A stretch of DNA of 64,000 bases from positions 1 through 64,000 of the forward strand of contig NW_019173986.1 of assembly GCF_001642475.1 (NCBI RefSeq), given 5' to 3'. Shown here in pieces: positions 32,691-44,299 of the stretch (positions are counted from its first letter, which is position 1; each line of letters starts with the position of its first letter). Source of the DNA: Fonsecaea monophora. Its lineage: Eukaryota; Ascomycota; Eurotiomycetes; Chaetothyriales; Herpotrichiellaceae. The notes beneath the pieces are model-generated. The model saw only the letters and a program-made list of their open reading frames with translations. It had not been told where the DNA came from and did not search any database. A program made the position numbers and the translations under genes.

Positions 32691-34154
32691 ATGGGTAGTG
32701 GAGGCACACCTGATGATTTCACTCAGTTCACAGTGGACTCCTCGACCGCTGTGCCCCTATGGCTTGACGGTCGCCAAGTGAGAACCTCGCGGACTTTTAA
32801 AGTCGTCTCTCCTGTTACCGGCAAAACACTTTGGCATTCATCGACGGCATCGATAACAGACGCGGAAGCCGCAGTGGAATCGAGCCAGAAAGCATTTACG
32901 GCCTGGTCCAAAACGAAGCCCAACGAGCGAAGAGAGATTATTCTCCGTGCAGTAGCTATTCTAGAGCGGCGGAAGAACGAACTCTTTCACTATACCAGCA
33001 ACGAGACTGGAGTCACCGCGAAAGCGTTCGCCAAGGACCACGAACTGGCGATTCAATGCTGCAAAAGCGTGGCAGGGCTCATTCAGAACGTGAATGGCTT
33101 CATACCTACTCTTGAAGAAGAGGGAATGGAAGGACTGGTGTATCGAGTGCCATATGGTGTGGCTCTAGGAATCGCTCCCTGGAATGCACCATGCATCCTA
33201 GGTGTCCGCGCGTTGGTCATGCCTCTGGCAGCAGGGAACACGGTGATCCTCAAAGGACCTGAGGCTGCCCCAGCTATCTACTGGGCAATTGCCAGTGCGT
33301 TCCATGAGGCTGGACTTCCCGCCGGATGTCTCAATACCATCATCCACCAGCCCTCAGATGCCTCGGAGATTACGAGGGCCTTAATTTCACATCCAAATGT
33401 GAAGAAGGTGAACTTCACTGGCTCGTCCGCAGTTGGTGCTATTGTGGCGACCCTTGCCGGCAAACATCTCAAACCGGTGCTCATGGAACTCGGAGGGAAG
33501 GCGCCAACTATTGTCTGCGAAGACGCGGATCTTCACAAAGCTGCACTTGGCTGCGCCCAGGGGGCTTTCATCCACGGCGGCCAGGCTTGTATGGCAACAG
33601 AGCGGATTATTGTGCATGAGAAAGTGGTGGACGCATTTAGAGACATCCTCAAGAAAACCATCGACCAACTGTACCACGGCGAGCCATTGAACTTGGTCAG
33701 CAAGCTTCCCGTGCAGAAGAACAAGAGAATGATTGCCGATGCCATATCCAAAGGTGCCCGAGTGATTCACGGCGATGAGCAATTCAGTGACGATGTCGCC
33801 AAAATGAAGCCTGTGGTGATCGACAACATCAAGCCAGACATGGACATATATTACACCGAGTCCTTCGGCCCATCCGTGAGTCTTTTCAGTGTGAGCAGTG
33901 ACGAGGAAGCGCTTCAGATCGCTAACGACACAATGTATGGCCTGTCGTCGGCCGTCTACACCGAAGACCTCAAGCGAGGGTTGAGGATCGCAAAGGCGAT
34001 AGAGACCGGCGCAGTGCATATCAACAGCATGAGTGTTCACGACGAAGCCGCTTTGCCGCACGGAGGCGTCAAGCAAAGTGGCTTTGGGAGGTTCAATGGC
34101 CGTGAAGGTCTGGAGGAATGGGTTTACACGAAAGTAGTGACGTGGAGGGAGTGA
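32691..34154 (+). CDS. aldehyde dehydrogenase, salicylaldehyde dehydrogenase-like
   Basis: Intronless, 487 residues, a normal length for an NAD(P)+-dependent ALDH, oxidising an aldehyde to the acid. Seen: IAPWNAPCILGVRALVMPLAAGN (cofactor/oxyanion Asn), FTGSSAVG (nucleotide loop), the general-base glutamate in LMELGGKAP, and the catalytic cysteine in GGQACMATER. The latter two segments, and the GLVYRVPYGVALG lead-in, resemble bacterial and fungal salicylaldehyde and vanillin dehydrogenases more than acetaldehyde dehydrogenases. The C-terminal ESFGPSVSLF and PHGGVKQSGFGRF are standard. Together with the divergent hydroxylase and the downstream exporter it suggests turnover of an aromatic aldehyde; the actual substrate is unknown. 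Confidence 0.9.
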   Translation: MGSGGTPDDFTQFTVDSSTAVPLWLDGRQVRTSRTFKVVSPVTGKTLWHSSTASITDAEAAVESSQKAFTAWSKTKPNERREIILRAVAILERRKNELFHYTSNETGVTAKAFAKDHELAIQCCKSVAGLIQNVNGFIPTLEEEGMEGLVYRVPYGVALGIAPWNAPCILGVRALVMPLAAGNTVILKGPEAAPAIYWAIASAFHEAGLPAGCLNTIIHQPSDASEITRALISHPNVKKVNFTGSSAVGAIVATLAGKHLKPVLMELGGKAPTIVCEDADLHKAALGCAQGAFIHGGQACMATERIIVHEKVVDAFRDILKKTIDQLYHGEPLNLVSKLPVQKNKRMIADAISKGARVIHGDEQFSDDVAKMKPVVIDNIKPDMDIYYTESFGPSVSLFSVSSDEEALQIANDTMYGLSSAVYTEDLKRGLRIAKAIETGAVHINSMSVHDEAALPHGGVKQSGFGRFNGREGLEEWVYTKVVTWRE

Positions 34155-35027
34155 GCGAGAGCTTCACCACTGAATATATCAAGTCTCTGGAGTTTAGGTA
34201 CAAAAACCCCTCTTTGAGGACAGACTGCTTCTTCATACGTCGCTTTGTGAGGGCTAGTATCGGTGAAAGGTAGTTGAAGGGGAGGTCGGCAGGGTTTTAG
34301 TCACGTCGTACCACAGTGGACATGTGTACCTACCTCACCTACTAGACCTATAGACAATACATCAGTCTTCTATTCAGGACAGGCGAGACCAAAGAAATTG
34401 TGTGCCTCTTTGGGATAACCACAGCATGGTGATCAGAGAGAGGACAGTACTGTAAAGTGCCTTTCGACGAGGAGCAGGAGGGAGAACCTGTGCATTAGCT
34501 ACACTAGCTAGCACCGGAATGATTTACCAAGCAGTATAATCACGTGGCCGGGATTTTGTCCCGCATACTGGCATCTCCTCAGCCTTACATATAACGGCAT
34601 ACCTGGCTAGACATCAGGATCTACATGCACGGCGGACTTGTACGATAACCGACGTCGCAATTACCAAGCAAGCACTTGATCACGGTGGCGTTTTGGCGCG
34701 CTGTTCGGTAAACGCGTCTCTTGTCCATCGATCGAGTCATGGCGGGAATCCGGGGTTTGTCTTCAAATCCCAGATCCCGCCCGGCGGGTCTTTTTGGAAA
34801 TCCGGGGTTGATGGAGTCGCCCGCCTGGCAAGGTATACCCCGCCCCAATCCAATGTATATCAACACATCTTAAGCATCTTCCTACCGGTCTACAGGTATG
34901 GTAGCCTCGACTGCAACCTCTTCTACCCTTCCAGACGCCAGGTTTATTTCCTCCTGACGGCCACGGCAGCATTCTTTTGGGAGATTCTCAACAAGAAACA
35001 AGGACAGGAGTGGCTCTGACCAGAAAG
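34155..35027. other. intergenic, MFS promoter side
   Basis: 873 bases; no gene. Contains a long imperfect hairpin at 34741-34782 and a related AATCCGGGGTT element repeated at about 34747 and 34799, both within 300 bases of the MFS start. Confidence 0.5.
34741..34782. repeat. imperfect hairpin with GGCGGGA/TCCCGCC arms
   Basis: The left arm GGCGGGAATCCGGGGTTTG pairs with the right arm CAAATCCCAGATCCCGCC with few mismatches around a TCTT loop. Directly after it follows CCCGCCCGGCGGG (34776-34788), and a second AATCCGGGGTT copy lies at 34799. It could be a regulator site or a relic. Confidence 0.5.
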
Positions 35028-36948
35028 ATGCCCGAGGTCGCGATGATGGACGAAGCAGCACCTTCTGAGAAGCACGACGGCTCCGTGATGCAGAGTCAGA
35101 TCGAGCAGGTCTCGGAATCTGAACAAAACCTGGCCTACGACTTAGACAATCTCAATCCCGAACTTCACTGGCGGACGTGGGTCGCGTTTGGGTCCATCTG
35201 TCTGTTCCAGATGGTGTCGATCGTTGCATTCCAGGGGCCGCCTGCGGTGGTAAGTCAGAATAGTCAGTGCGAACCTCTACCGTTCAACGATGTTGCTGAC
35301 TTCCACCTCCCCCCAAAAGCTTTCGTATCTAGGAGAAGCGCTCCATGACCCTGCCTCGCAGACTTGGATCCCCAACTCGCTGTCCTTGGTACAAGCCGTC
35401 CTAGGGCCCGTGTTCTCCTCTGCGTCGGATATCTTTCAAGCCCGCAAACTCTTGCTGTGCGTCGGATGTGCTGCTGCGGTGGTGGGCTCTGGAGTCTCGG
35501 CCAGATCCCACAGCATGGCCAGCCTCATTGCGGGGCAGACGGTGATAGGGATCGGATTCGCCACGCTCCCACTGGCATACGTGGTTCCGAGCGAGATCCT
35601 GCCGCGCAAGTGGCGTCCCTTCGCCCAGGGCCTGCTCAACGTGTTCGCATACTCGGGCGCAGTCCTCGCCCAGTTGACCATGGGCGCTCTGATCAAGCGG
35701 GACACGTTGAATGGCTGGCGCAACTATTTCTGGTTCCAGATGGCTTTGTGGATCGCGACACTGTCCGGGTTGATCGTCGGCTACCGCCCTCCAAAGAGGC
35801 ACACTGCCGTTGAAAGCCTGCCACTCGCAAGGAAAATTGCCAGCCTCGACTTGCCTGGGTGTGTTTTGATAACAACTGGCTTGACTTTGCTGCTCACCGG
35901 GTTGTCCCTCGGTGGAGGGCTCTACAGCTGGTCGAATGTGCGGACGGTGGTGACACTAGTCCTCGGATGCGTCGGCATCGTGGCATTTGGCGTGTACGAG
36001 TGGAAAGGCACCACAACGGGGATTCTGCACCACGACATGTTTCGCGGTGGGAAATCAAAAGGACGAACCTTCATCCTCTGCTGCGCCCTGGTCCTGATTG
36101 AAGGCATCCTAATCTTCGCCTACAGCATCTTCTATCCTCCTTTGTAAGCGATCCTACCTGGGAAAACATAGATTGACTTTCCAAACTAACAAGGGGCATC
36201 AAAAAGGGTGACATCGCTTTTCGAGACGGATCCATTCTTGGCAGTCGCCTACATCCAGCCATTCTGGGTGGTGGGTATCTTCTCATCTGCCGTTTACGGT
36301 TTCGTGAGCACGAGGTTCAAGGACATCCGACGGCCGATGTTCGTCGGGTTGACGATATATACCGGCGCCATGATTGGTCTGGCCACCATCCAACCCGGGG
36401 ATTCGCTGAATGCTCTGATGTTCGCAGGCATGGCTGGTCTAGGCTTTGGCGCTCCGTTGATCCTGATTGTTGCTGGTGTCCAACTTGCCGTTCCTCATCG
36501 CCTCATCGCAAGCGCCTCGGCTGTGATTGTGTCCGCCCGCGCCCTTTCTGGCACTGCATTCACGGCAATCTTCTCGGCCGCCTTCAACGATAAACTGACG
36601 ACGAATCTGCCTCGCGATGTAGGCAGAGCGGCGGTTGCGGGTGGTCTCCCTTCCACATCGATCCCTCTCTTCGTGGAAGCCCTTGCTACAAATAACCAGA
36701 CCGCCCTATTACAAGTCCCTGGGGTGACCCCCGGGATCGTCAGTTTAGGTGTCGCTGCCGTCAAGCAGGCCTTTGCGGATTCATTGAGGGTGGTTTTCAT
36801 TATCGCTGCACCGTTTGGTATCTTGGGCTTGGTTTGCACCCTGTTCCTCGGCGACTTGAGAGAGACAATGAACTATCATGTCGATGCGCCGGTGGAGATC
36901 CTGCATGCGAAGCACCCCGATCAGCAGGAAATCCCTCGTGCGGCGTAG
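35028..36948 (+). CDS. MFS transporter, TRI12/SIT-like family
   Basis: Three exons (35028-35249, 35320-36143, 36207-36948), 595 residues, typical for 14-helix DHA2-like or TRI12 carriers. After a hydrophilic acidic N-terminus come helices with WVAFGSICLFQMVSIVAF, the loop-2/3 region with SDIFQARKLLL, GQTVIGIGFATLPLAYVVPSE (antiporter-like Gly/Pro motif), GWRNYFWFQMALW, and late helices ending in FGILGLVCTLFLGD. The family exports toxins or takes up siderophores; no siderophore gene is near. It lies downstream of the hydroxylase/ALDH pair and may export or import their substrate. Introns join in phases 0 and 2 with GTAAGT/GTAAGC donors. Confidence 0.88.
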
Positions 36949-38535
36949 CGATCCGTTGGTTGGAATGTAAGGAAGTACCCTGTATCTGGTCCGTAGATGA
37001 GAGGCAATAACACACAAGCGACCCCTTCTGGGGGAAACGATTCTTACCAAGGGGTCCATAAGGCCCCATAACGGACTGACCTCTTTCCTCGTTCCTGTAC
37101 AATGGAATCGGGTGTTTGGTAGATGAGGTCCACGTTACCCAGAAATCTCCCCGGACGACGCCGACATGCGACTCGCGAGTAATCGATGTATCTCTGTGCG
37201 CGGAGTCTCGCCTCCAGATGATATCCACACAAGTCAATCTCATCAGCGATCTGTCCCACGGCCAGGGTTGACGGTTAGAAAGATGCCGAGCCATGTCACA
37301 TGTGCAGCTCAAATAGGAACGTGCGCCGGCTTGGCATGGCAAAATGATATTTAGGCTTCCAATCCCCCCCCACTCCGCCACTTTATCACGAGTAACCTCC
37401 TTGCCTCCCCCTTTCTTACCTGTTCCGTATTTCGTACTCTACCAGACACAACGACAACAGGTTTCTAGCGAGATGGCTGGTCCATATGCCATTACCGCCG
37501 ATCTTCTCTCATCGTCGTGCAATTCTCTCTATCCTTATCATTTGACAGTGGCCTTGGCAGCGATGTACGCCAACCGCTATCAGGACTCTATATGTATACA
37601 GGATAACACCATTACGATGGGGTGATTGGGCCCACTCAGATGTTTCCGGCTCAAATCCGAGGGAGGGATGTGTTACATCGATCATCCCAGTGTCTTACAC
37701 GCTCCGTTCTCCTAAGTCCGAAGCAAGGGTATGGATTCAGTGGTTCCCTATGCTGGGGCATCCACGTCTGCGCATGGGGGTGGAGAAGGTACGAGCAGGT
37801 CAATAATAATAGACTGATATCGCGTTAAAGCTTGGCTGCCGTGGCAGTGGCCGCCCCCATTTATTATTATTATCGAATGCGACATTTCCAACAGGCGAGG
37901 TCTGATTTGCCATTGCCAAGATTCGCCAAGCATTTCGTCGACGTTCGACGCCGAATCGAAGGAAGCTTGGCGTCTTGGAAAGCTTGTCACCTTCCAGCTG
38001 GGGAATGATTCGCCTTTAGTGCGTCCGGGGTCAATCCAGTCTATAACGCAGATCCTTTGCTATCTGTCGAATCATGAGCCGAGTACCGCTGGGTCAGTGA
38101 CCTGCAATGGAACGCTGCGACCTTGACACCGGTTACCTGCCTTGTTTGTTCGCTCGAAATGGCAGTAACCGAGAGCCTCGACCGCCCGTCGTCAGGCCCC
38201 TCATTGGTCACCCTACCAATCGCTGCAGAGCTTGTTGTAGTGCTTGTACCACCCAAGGAGTGCTTCATCTTATCAAGAGCAACACGAGATATCGCTAACA
38301 CCGCGTGCGCAATTTCGAGCGGCTACCAATGGTTATCTCGCCACTACCCGGATGCTCGTGTGTTCAGTTCAGGTTACATCGGAAGGACCGAGGAGGGATA
38401 CTCGTACTATCAGACAATCCCGTCCGTGAGGCCCTTTATTAGTTGCTCCTGTTCCTTCAATGGCCTTACTTTCTTACTCCACGACCTCGTCTCTGTCTTT
38501 CTCTCACTCACTCACTCCACCTGCCTGTCACAGCC
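36949..38535. other. long intergenic region
   Basis: About 1.6 kb between the MFS stop and the amino acid permease start. Frames up to 193 codons exist on the minus strand (36800-37381) but overlap the MFS end and carry no recognised features. A TTATTATTATTATTAT run lies near 37860-37874. Probably the large promoter of the permease. Confidence 0.5.
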
Positions 38536-40471
38536 ATGGAGCACATTGCCCCAGTCACACATCCAGCCCCGGAGCTGGATGCTGTGACCGAGCAGCAGAT
38601 GCGCAAACCATCCGTCTCGCTCAATGAGAAGCCGGCGGTCATGGAGCGCACGTGGGGTTTCGCTGCTCGTACTGACAGCACCGTGACGTACGAAGAATAC
38701 GTCTATTGGGCCAAGATCGAGCGTGAGATGGAGATTGAAGAGAACAAAGTGTTCCAAACCGAACACGGCTCTCCTCTTGCTGGCTCGATCAAGAACGCCT
38801 TTTCCAAATCGGGTCGAAAGAAGGCCAAGGCGGAAAAGGAGGCCAGGCTTCAGACTATAGCCCAGCTCCACGAGAAGCAGCCAGCTGGGGTCGTCACTGA
38901 TGTCGACAATCCCCCGCGTAACGATTCGCTGAAAGTTACTGACGCGGAATGGCGTAACGCTGCTCGTGCGCTGCGAACGGCGAGCTGGGGCCAGATGTTC
39001 TTCCTCATTACCACTGATATTCTTGGTTGGTCAGGTGCTCCGTAAGTACTCCCCAAGAAATTGACACAGATCGCAACTGACCAATTGTGTAGATTCGTCT
39101 TTGCTAGCGTGGGCTACGGCACTGGAGTCGCACTCTATCTCATCTTCGGTATTTTCGCTGCCTGGGGCGGCTGGGTTATTTGGAAGACTTTCCTCGATCT
39201 CGACTCGTCTCGGTATCCCATGCAGAGCTTTGGTGATCCGTTTTTGCGCCTCTTCGGCAAGCCCATGCGTCATTTCATCAACATCGCCCAATCACTCCAA
39301 CAATTCTGCACCGTGGCCATCTTGATCTTCAGCAAGGCTTTGAACATTGAGCAGATCGCTCACTCAAAGGTTTGCTTTGTAGCTATGATGGTTGTCATCA
39401 TGGCGGTCGGCATGCTCGGAGGCTTTATCCGAAGCCTGCGGAAAATTGGATGGATTTCGAATGCCGCTGTGTGGATGAACATCGTGAACTTCATCATCTG
39501 GTTAGTCTTGCTTCTTCCGTCCAGTAACATCACTTACTGACCAGCATTACAATAGCATGGTCGCGGCTGCACACTTTGCGCCATACTACCCGGCAATCAC
39601 GAGATCCACGCTTATCCAAACCATCGAGCCCATCAAAGTCTTTGCCGGCATTCCACCGGATCAGTACCAGCAGCAATCTCCAGGCTTTGCGGCTACATTC
39701 AACGCCGTCAACACCATGGTCTACGCATATGCTGGTGCTCTCCTCTTCGTCGCGTTCCTCTCCGAGATGAGACACCCGCTCGACTTCTGGAAAGGCATGC
39801 TGCTGGCCCAGGCCTTCATCTGCATCGTCTACATGTTCTTCGGTGTCTTCGTCTACTCCTTCTACGGCCAATACTCTGCCAACAACATCGTGAACGTCGT
39901 CAACCCGTACGGCCTGCAAACCGCCGGTAACGTCCTCCGGCTGCTCTCCGGCTGGATCGCCATCATCATGTACTTCAACATCGGCATGAAGACGGTGTAC
40001 CTCGAGGTTTTCCAAGCCATCTTCAAGTTCCCCTCGATTGTGGAGAAGAAGGGCAAGATCCTGTGGTACCTCCTGGGACCCTGCTACTGGATTCTCGCCT
40101 TCATCGTTGCGGGCGCGGTGCCCAACCTCAACGGCATCACCAGCTTCGTCGGCGCCGTCTTCATGATGAACTTCACCTACACCTTCCCCGGCATGATGTA
40201 CCTGAGCAGCATCATCCACAAGGCCGCCGAGCTTCCCGGCGAGGGCTTCAACCCCGCCACCCGCGAGACGATCCGACACGATGACGGCATCAAGCGCTGG
40301 ATCAGGGGGTACAAGAAGACGTGGTTCCGCAGCACAATCGCTTTCATCTACGTTCTCCTCGGTCTGGCCTGCTGTGGAATGGGTACCTGGGCCGCCATCG
40401 AAGGGTTGATTGCCGTTTTTGGCCCCGGAGGAACCGTCGCCGTCAGCTTCGGATGTCCTGTGCCTGTGTAG
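38536..40471 (+). CDS. amino acid permease, AAAP family (neutral amino acid, Mtr-like)
   Basis: Plasma-membrane proton-coupled amino acid transporter. Three exons (38536-39041, 39093-39500, 39556-40471), 609 residues, introns of 51 and 55 bases. A long charged cytosolic N-terminus of about 140 residues (EEYVYWAKIEREME, KKAKAEKEARL) precedes the membrane domain, which begins QMFFLITTDILGWSGAPFVFASVGYG, with the Gly-rich unwound first helix. About 11 hydrophobic segments follow, including FNAVNTMVYAYAGALLFVAFLSEMRHP, the conserved central segment of the fungal Mtr-like group, and VPNLNGITSFVGAVFMMNFTY near the end. Being near branched-chain catabolism may be coincidence. Substrate range not readable. 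Confidence 0.9.
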
Positions 40472-41102
40472 AAGCAGCGATAGCGAATAATGTGGGGGCC
40501 AAGAAGAAGTAACATTCCACGAAGGGGTTTATTAAGCCATAGCTAGCTAGCTCTTCGAATATAAAGCCAGCCTGTCGGAATAATTCAAGCAAACAAACAA
40601 CGTACCGAGTACTCTGTTCTTCGTTTTGTGGGTATTGCTCTAAAGCTAGTTGGGCTAAAGTGGCCAGCCACATGTGCTCTTTTCCTATCTCCATTTCCAA
40701 GTCTCAAGGCCCATTTAATTATGAGAAATAGAAATAGAACCGAGGATTTTGACTAACCACCCACCTATTGTTCTGCGATTTCACATCTAGGACCGACGCC
40801 ATCGACAACGCCACCCGCGACAAGAGGTATATTATTGGGCCATCTTCGATACTTTGTCGGCCAGACAGGTACGGTCGAGCAAGGGGCGACTCGACCACTT
40901 CTTAGATGACGACGGGGTTTGTGAAGGGTGTACGACTTATCCTATCAAGCGGAGTGTTATGCAGCGATGAACCCTCTTCAACTCACCTATGACAGAATTC
41001 TTTCTCATTTCAAGTTGAGGGTCGCTCTCGCTATATATGTATATATATCTCTATTCTTACCTAGTCATGACGGTTACTGCTTTGTTCAGATTGACGACAA
41101 AT
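40472..41102. other. intergenic, convergent 3' ends
   Basis: 631 bases between the permease and the Baeyer-Villiger gene. Contains a short TA-rich microsatellite (TATATATGTATATATAT) around 41032-41048. No gene seen. Confidence 0.5.
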
Positions 41103-43025
41103 CTAAGCAGCTTCCTCGGTCACCTGGAGACCTTCCAACTTATTGTCCTCTCTCCACTTCTTCGTGATGTCCAAGAACGCCACGGCCCCGTCTCCGTAGA
41201 CCGAATTCCTCCTCAGCTTCATGGTAATGTCGCCTTCGTCGTTGTAGTACCCCGGGATGCATTGCTTCAAGAATTCGTAGCGTCCTCTGCCCTTTTCGAT
41301 GATGATGTCGACCCATTTCTCCTCGGCTTCGGTCGACGCTTCGACGGTCCTCAGGCCTCGGTCTTTGGCCTGTCGAATGACCCAGGCAATGTGTTTTGCC
41401 TGCTCGTTTGTGATGTGCATAAAGTTGGACGTCAACGCGGCCTGGATGCCGCTGACGAAGTAGCAGTTGGGAAACCCATTCGTCGTCCAGCCATGAAGCG
41501 TTTTCGCACCATCACGCCACTTCTCCGTGATTGTCAGACCGTTTCTGCCCGTAATCTCGAGTCCCGAACGGTGAGACCAGTCCGTAGCAAGCTCAAAGCC
41601 GGTGGCATAGATGATGCAGTCCAATTCGTATTCTTTCCCATTGGCTACTATCCCCTTTGGAGTAATACAGTCGACACCGCGGCCCTGGGTGTCAACTAGT
41701 GTGACATTTGGCTTGTTAAACGTCTGTAAATACCGGTCATGGAAGGTCGGCCGTTTGCAGAATTGATTGTACCACGGCTTGAGAGCTTCTGCGGTGGCTT
41801 TGTCTTTGACAATCGAATCGACTCTGGCACGAATCGAATTCATTTGATCAAAGTCGGCCATCTGGATGATTTTGGAAATTTCTGCAGGGTCGGCGTTCTT
41901 GACCTGATTAGGACCAGGACGAAGTTTTGCCATGCTGCTCGTCCATCCATCCGAGACTAGGTCTTCGTCCACCTCGCCACCGCTCACAATTATGTTGTAG
42001 TTATCCATGCGCTCTTGCTGCCAGCCCTTCTTGAGGGTTTTGGCCCATTCTGGGTCTGTAGGTCTGTTACCTCGAACCGCGACGGAGGATGGCGTTCGTT
42101 GGAATACATATAGCTCCTTAGCACAGTCGCCAAGATGCGGAACGATCTGAATGGCCGTGGCACCAGTTCCAAGTATCCCAACACGTTTGTCTTTAAGCTT
42201 AGTTAACCCACCGTGGGTATTGCCACCAGTGTACTCGTAGTCCCAGCGGCTTGAATGGAATGAGTGGCCGGTGTACTCTTCGATCCCTGGCAGACCTGGT
42301 AGTTTTGGCTTGTGAAGCGGGCCAGAAGCCGTAATCACAAAGCGCGCCTTTATCTTGTCTTGACGAGACGTCTCAATCTGCCACCGGGCAGTTGACTCGT
42401 CCCACCGGAGATCCACGACCTCTGTCTGGAATAAGGTATCTTTATACAGGTCATAATGTTTTCCGATACGTTGAGCGTGCTCCAGTAGTTCCGTGGCGTG
42501 AGAGTATTTCTCCACAGGAATATAGCCGGTTTCCTCCAGAAGTGGCAAATAAATATATGAGTCGATGTCGCACTGTGCTCCAGGATATCTGTTCCAGTAC
42601 CTTCAATACCTGAGCAATCAGTTCTCAGATTGTTATCGCAGCCTCGAAGCTTACCATGTACCGCCGTAGTCACCTGCTTTCTCAACAATGATATAGTCAT
42701 GAATTCCCTGCTCTTGAAGGCGCACAGCGCAGAGCTCACCGCCATAGCCACCTCCGACAACGAGAACTTCTACTTCCTTCTCGATCGGGTCACGTGGCGA
42801 GGCGGGTGGGACATATGGGTCTTCGATCCAATGTTTGAGTGTTCCCTCGATCGGTCGATATTGGAAGACACCACCATTCTGAAGTCGTTTGTCTCTTTCT
42901 TGCAGGTATTTGTCTTTCAGAGCCTTCGGGTCAAAAGGAAGTTGGACCTTTTCCTCTGTGGTTAAGGATGGGATTGGAGCATCCGCCGCAGTCGCGACGA
43001 GTACGTCGCCAGGACGAGTGGCCAT
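41103..43025 (-). CDS. type I Baeyer-Villiger monooxygenase (FAD, NADPH)
   Basis: Oxidises ketones to esters or lactones. Two exons (43025-42655, 42600-41103), 622 residues, intron of 54 bases; the joint gives DYGGTWYWNRYPGAQCDI. Features: N-terminal extension of about 85 residues, FAD Rossmann motif VLVVGGGYGG, the Baeyer-Villiger fingerprint YTGHSFHSSRWDY (Tyr in place of the usual Phe at its first position), NADPH Rossmann motif VGILGTGATAIQIVP, and the distal ATGFELATDW. C-terminal GLRTVEASTEAEEKWV and FLKQCIPGYYN agree with the cyclohexanone/phenylacetone group with extended N-terminus. It is divergent from an ArAE-type exporter; whether the two share a substrate is unknown. Confidence 0.92.
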
Positions 43026-44299
43026 GTGTCGAGATTGATTAGCTTGCGGCTGTTGAACAACAATGGCAGATTCTTCTCAACATATTTCCTGAGATTTACT
43101 CACTTTTGATATTTATAGACTTTGACGATACCAAGGCTATATCCGCGGACCTCGCTACCCCGGGTAACCGCCATCTCGAACTAACCTCAGCCTGAGGGCT
43201 TCAGCCAACAGGAAACGCGACTCGTAACCTCGGAAAACCTTGAACGCTCTCAAGAAAGCATATGCACCGTGTCACGCAACTTTTGGACCTGGTCCTTTTT
43301 GTTGGCCCGGTCGAATTGAGTCCAGTTGGAGGAAGGACGAGTGTTCAGCGTCCAGAATGTTTGAGGGCAACTCCCCCCATGTTTTATTTCGTCCGAGAAA
43401 TGCCAGAAATGCTCGATGGAATCATGATTTGACAGCGCGCAAATCCAGTCTTGAGTACTTGTTCGAAGGCATGGTGATCTCACATGTCGCCGTAGACACT
43501 GGGAATTACTATCCCAGACCACCGGTAAGCCTTCTTCCTCATCCGGCCCCCCGTCGCACTTAGCTTTTGACTCATGCCGCACTTGTAGCAAGGGTGGTTG
43601 TCTTGGAGCGTTCCTGATCTACTACCGGGATGTGTCCAACCTTAAACGCCTGTGTACCGTGACCCGTTTGACTGTCCGGGTCAAATCCACCAGGTTCGTT
43701 ACCATGGTGCGGGGAGGGTGGTACGCAGCTTGATATGGAGATCTGGGGTAAGGCAAAGTGAGACAATCGCAGGACGAAATGAATTTGGGGAAGTCGACGC
43801 CTGTCAGACCGTTAGCGCCTTGGCACTCAGCTGCCATTACATATCTTTACGCAGACTCACTCCTACCTAATGTTGTTCTAGAAGGTATACCGAGTACTAG
43901 AGCCGGCTGCTCAGTCTTCAGTTATACGCTTCCGAGGGATACCCGTAACAGCCATTACGGTCATTACATTACCTCGGTAACGTTGTCAGCAACACCAACA
44001 ACGCCGGAATTTCACAACAACATCAGATGTAGATCCTTTACACATCTCAAGACATTTATCACAATTTTACGTCGGATGCCTGTTCCGTCTCGTGCATATG
44101 ACTCTCCTTTATCGAGATATTGACCGCGGTGAGAGATCAACCCTTGCTTTTCTCACAGGACCTGGTGGGCGACATTGCTCGTTGGACAAGACAGGATCAG
44201 GAGGACCGCGTCGAATGGGTGACTTTTCAGTCCTGAAGGTTGGGCGCAGGTCCCGATGATTCATTCCGTCTCCTCTATTTCTATTTCCTTGGAAGGGCA
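43026..44299. other. divergent intergenic region, BVMO / ArAE
   Basis: About 1.27 kb between divergent starts. Several frames of 60-124 codons on both strands show no domain or splice continuity. No gene supported. Confidence 0.5.

Noticed and set aside
33387..34076. 229-codon minus-strand open frame opposite the aldehyde dehydrogenase
   Set aside because: Shadow frame; catalytic ALDH motifs lie on the plus strand in a complete gene.
26977..36948. Secondary-metabolite biosynthetic cluster
   Set aside because: No polyketide synthase, peptide synthetase, terpene cyclase or prenyltransferase is seen in or near the region.
39530..40279. 249-codon minus-strand open frame opposite the amino acid permease
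   Set aside because: Repetitive Val/Asp/His-rich antisense translation; permease helices are on the plus strand.
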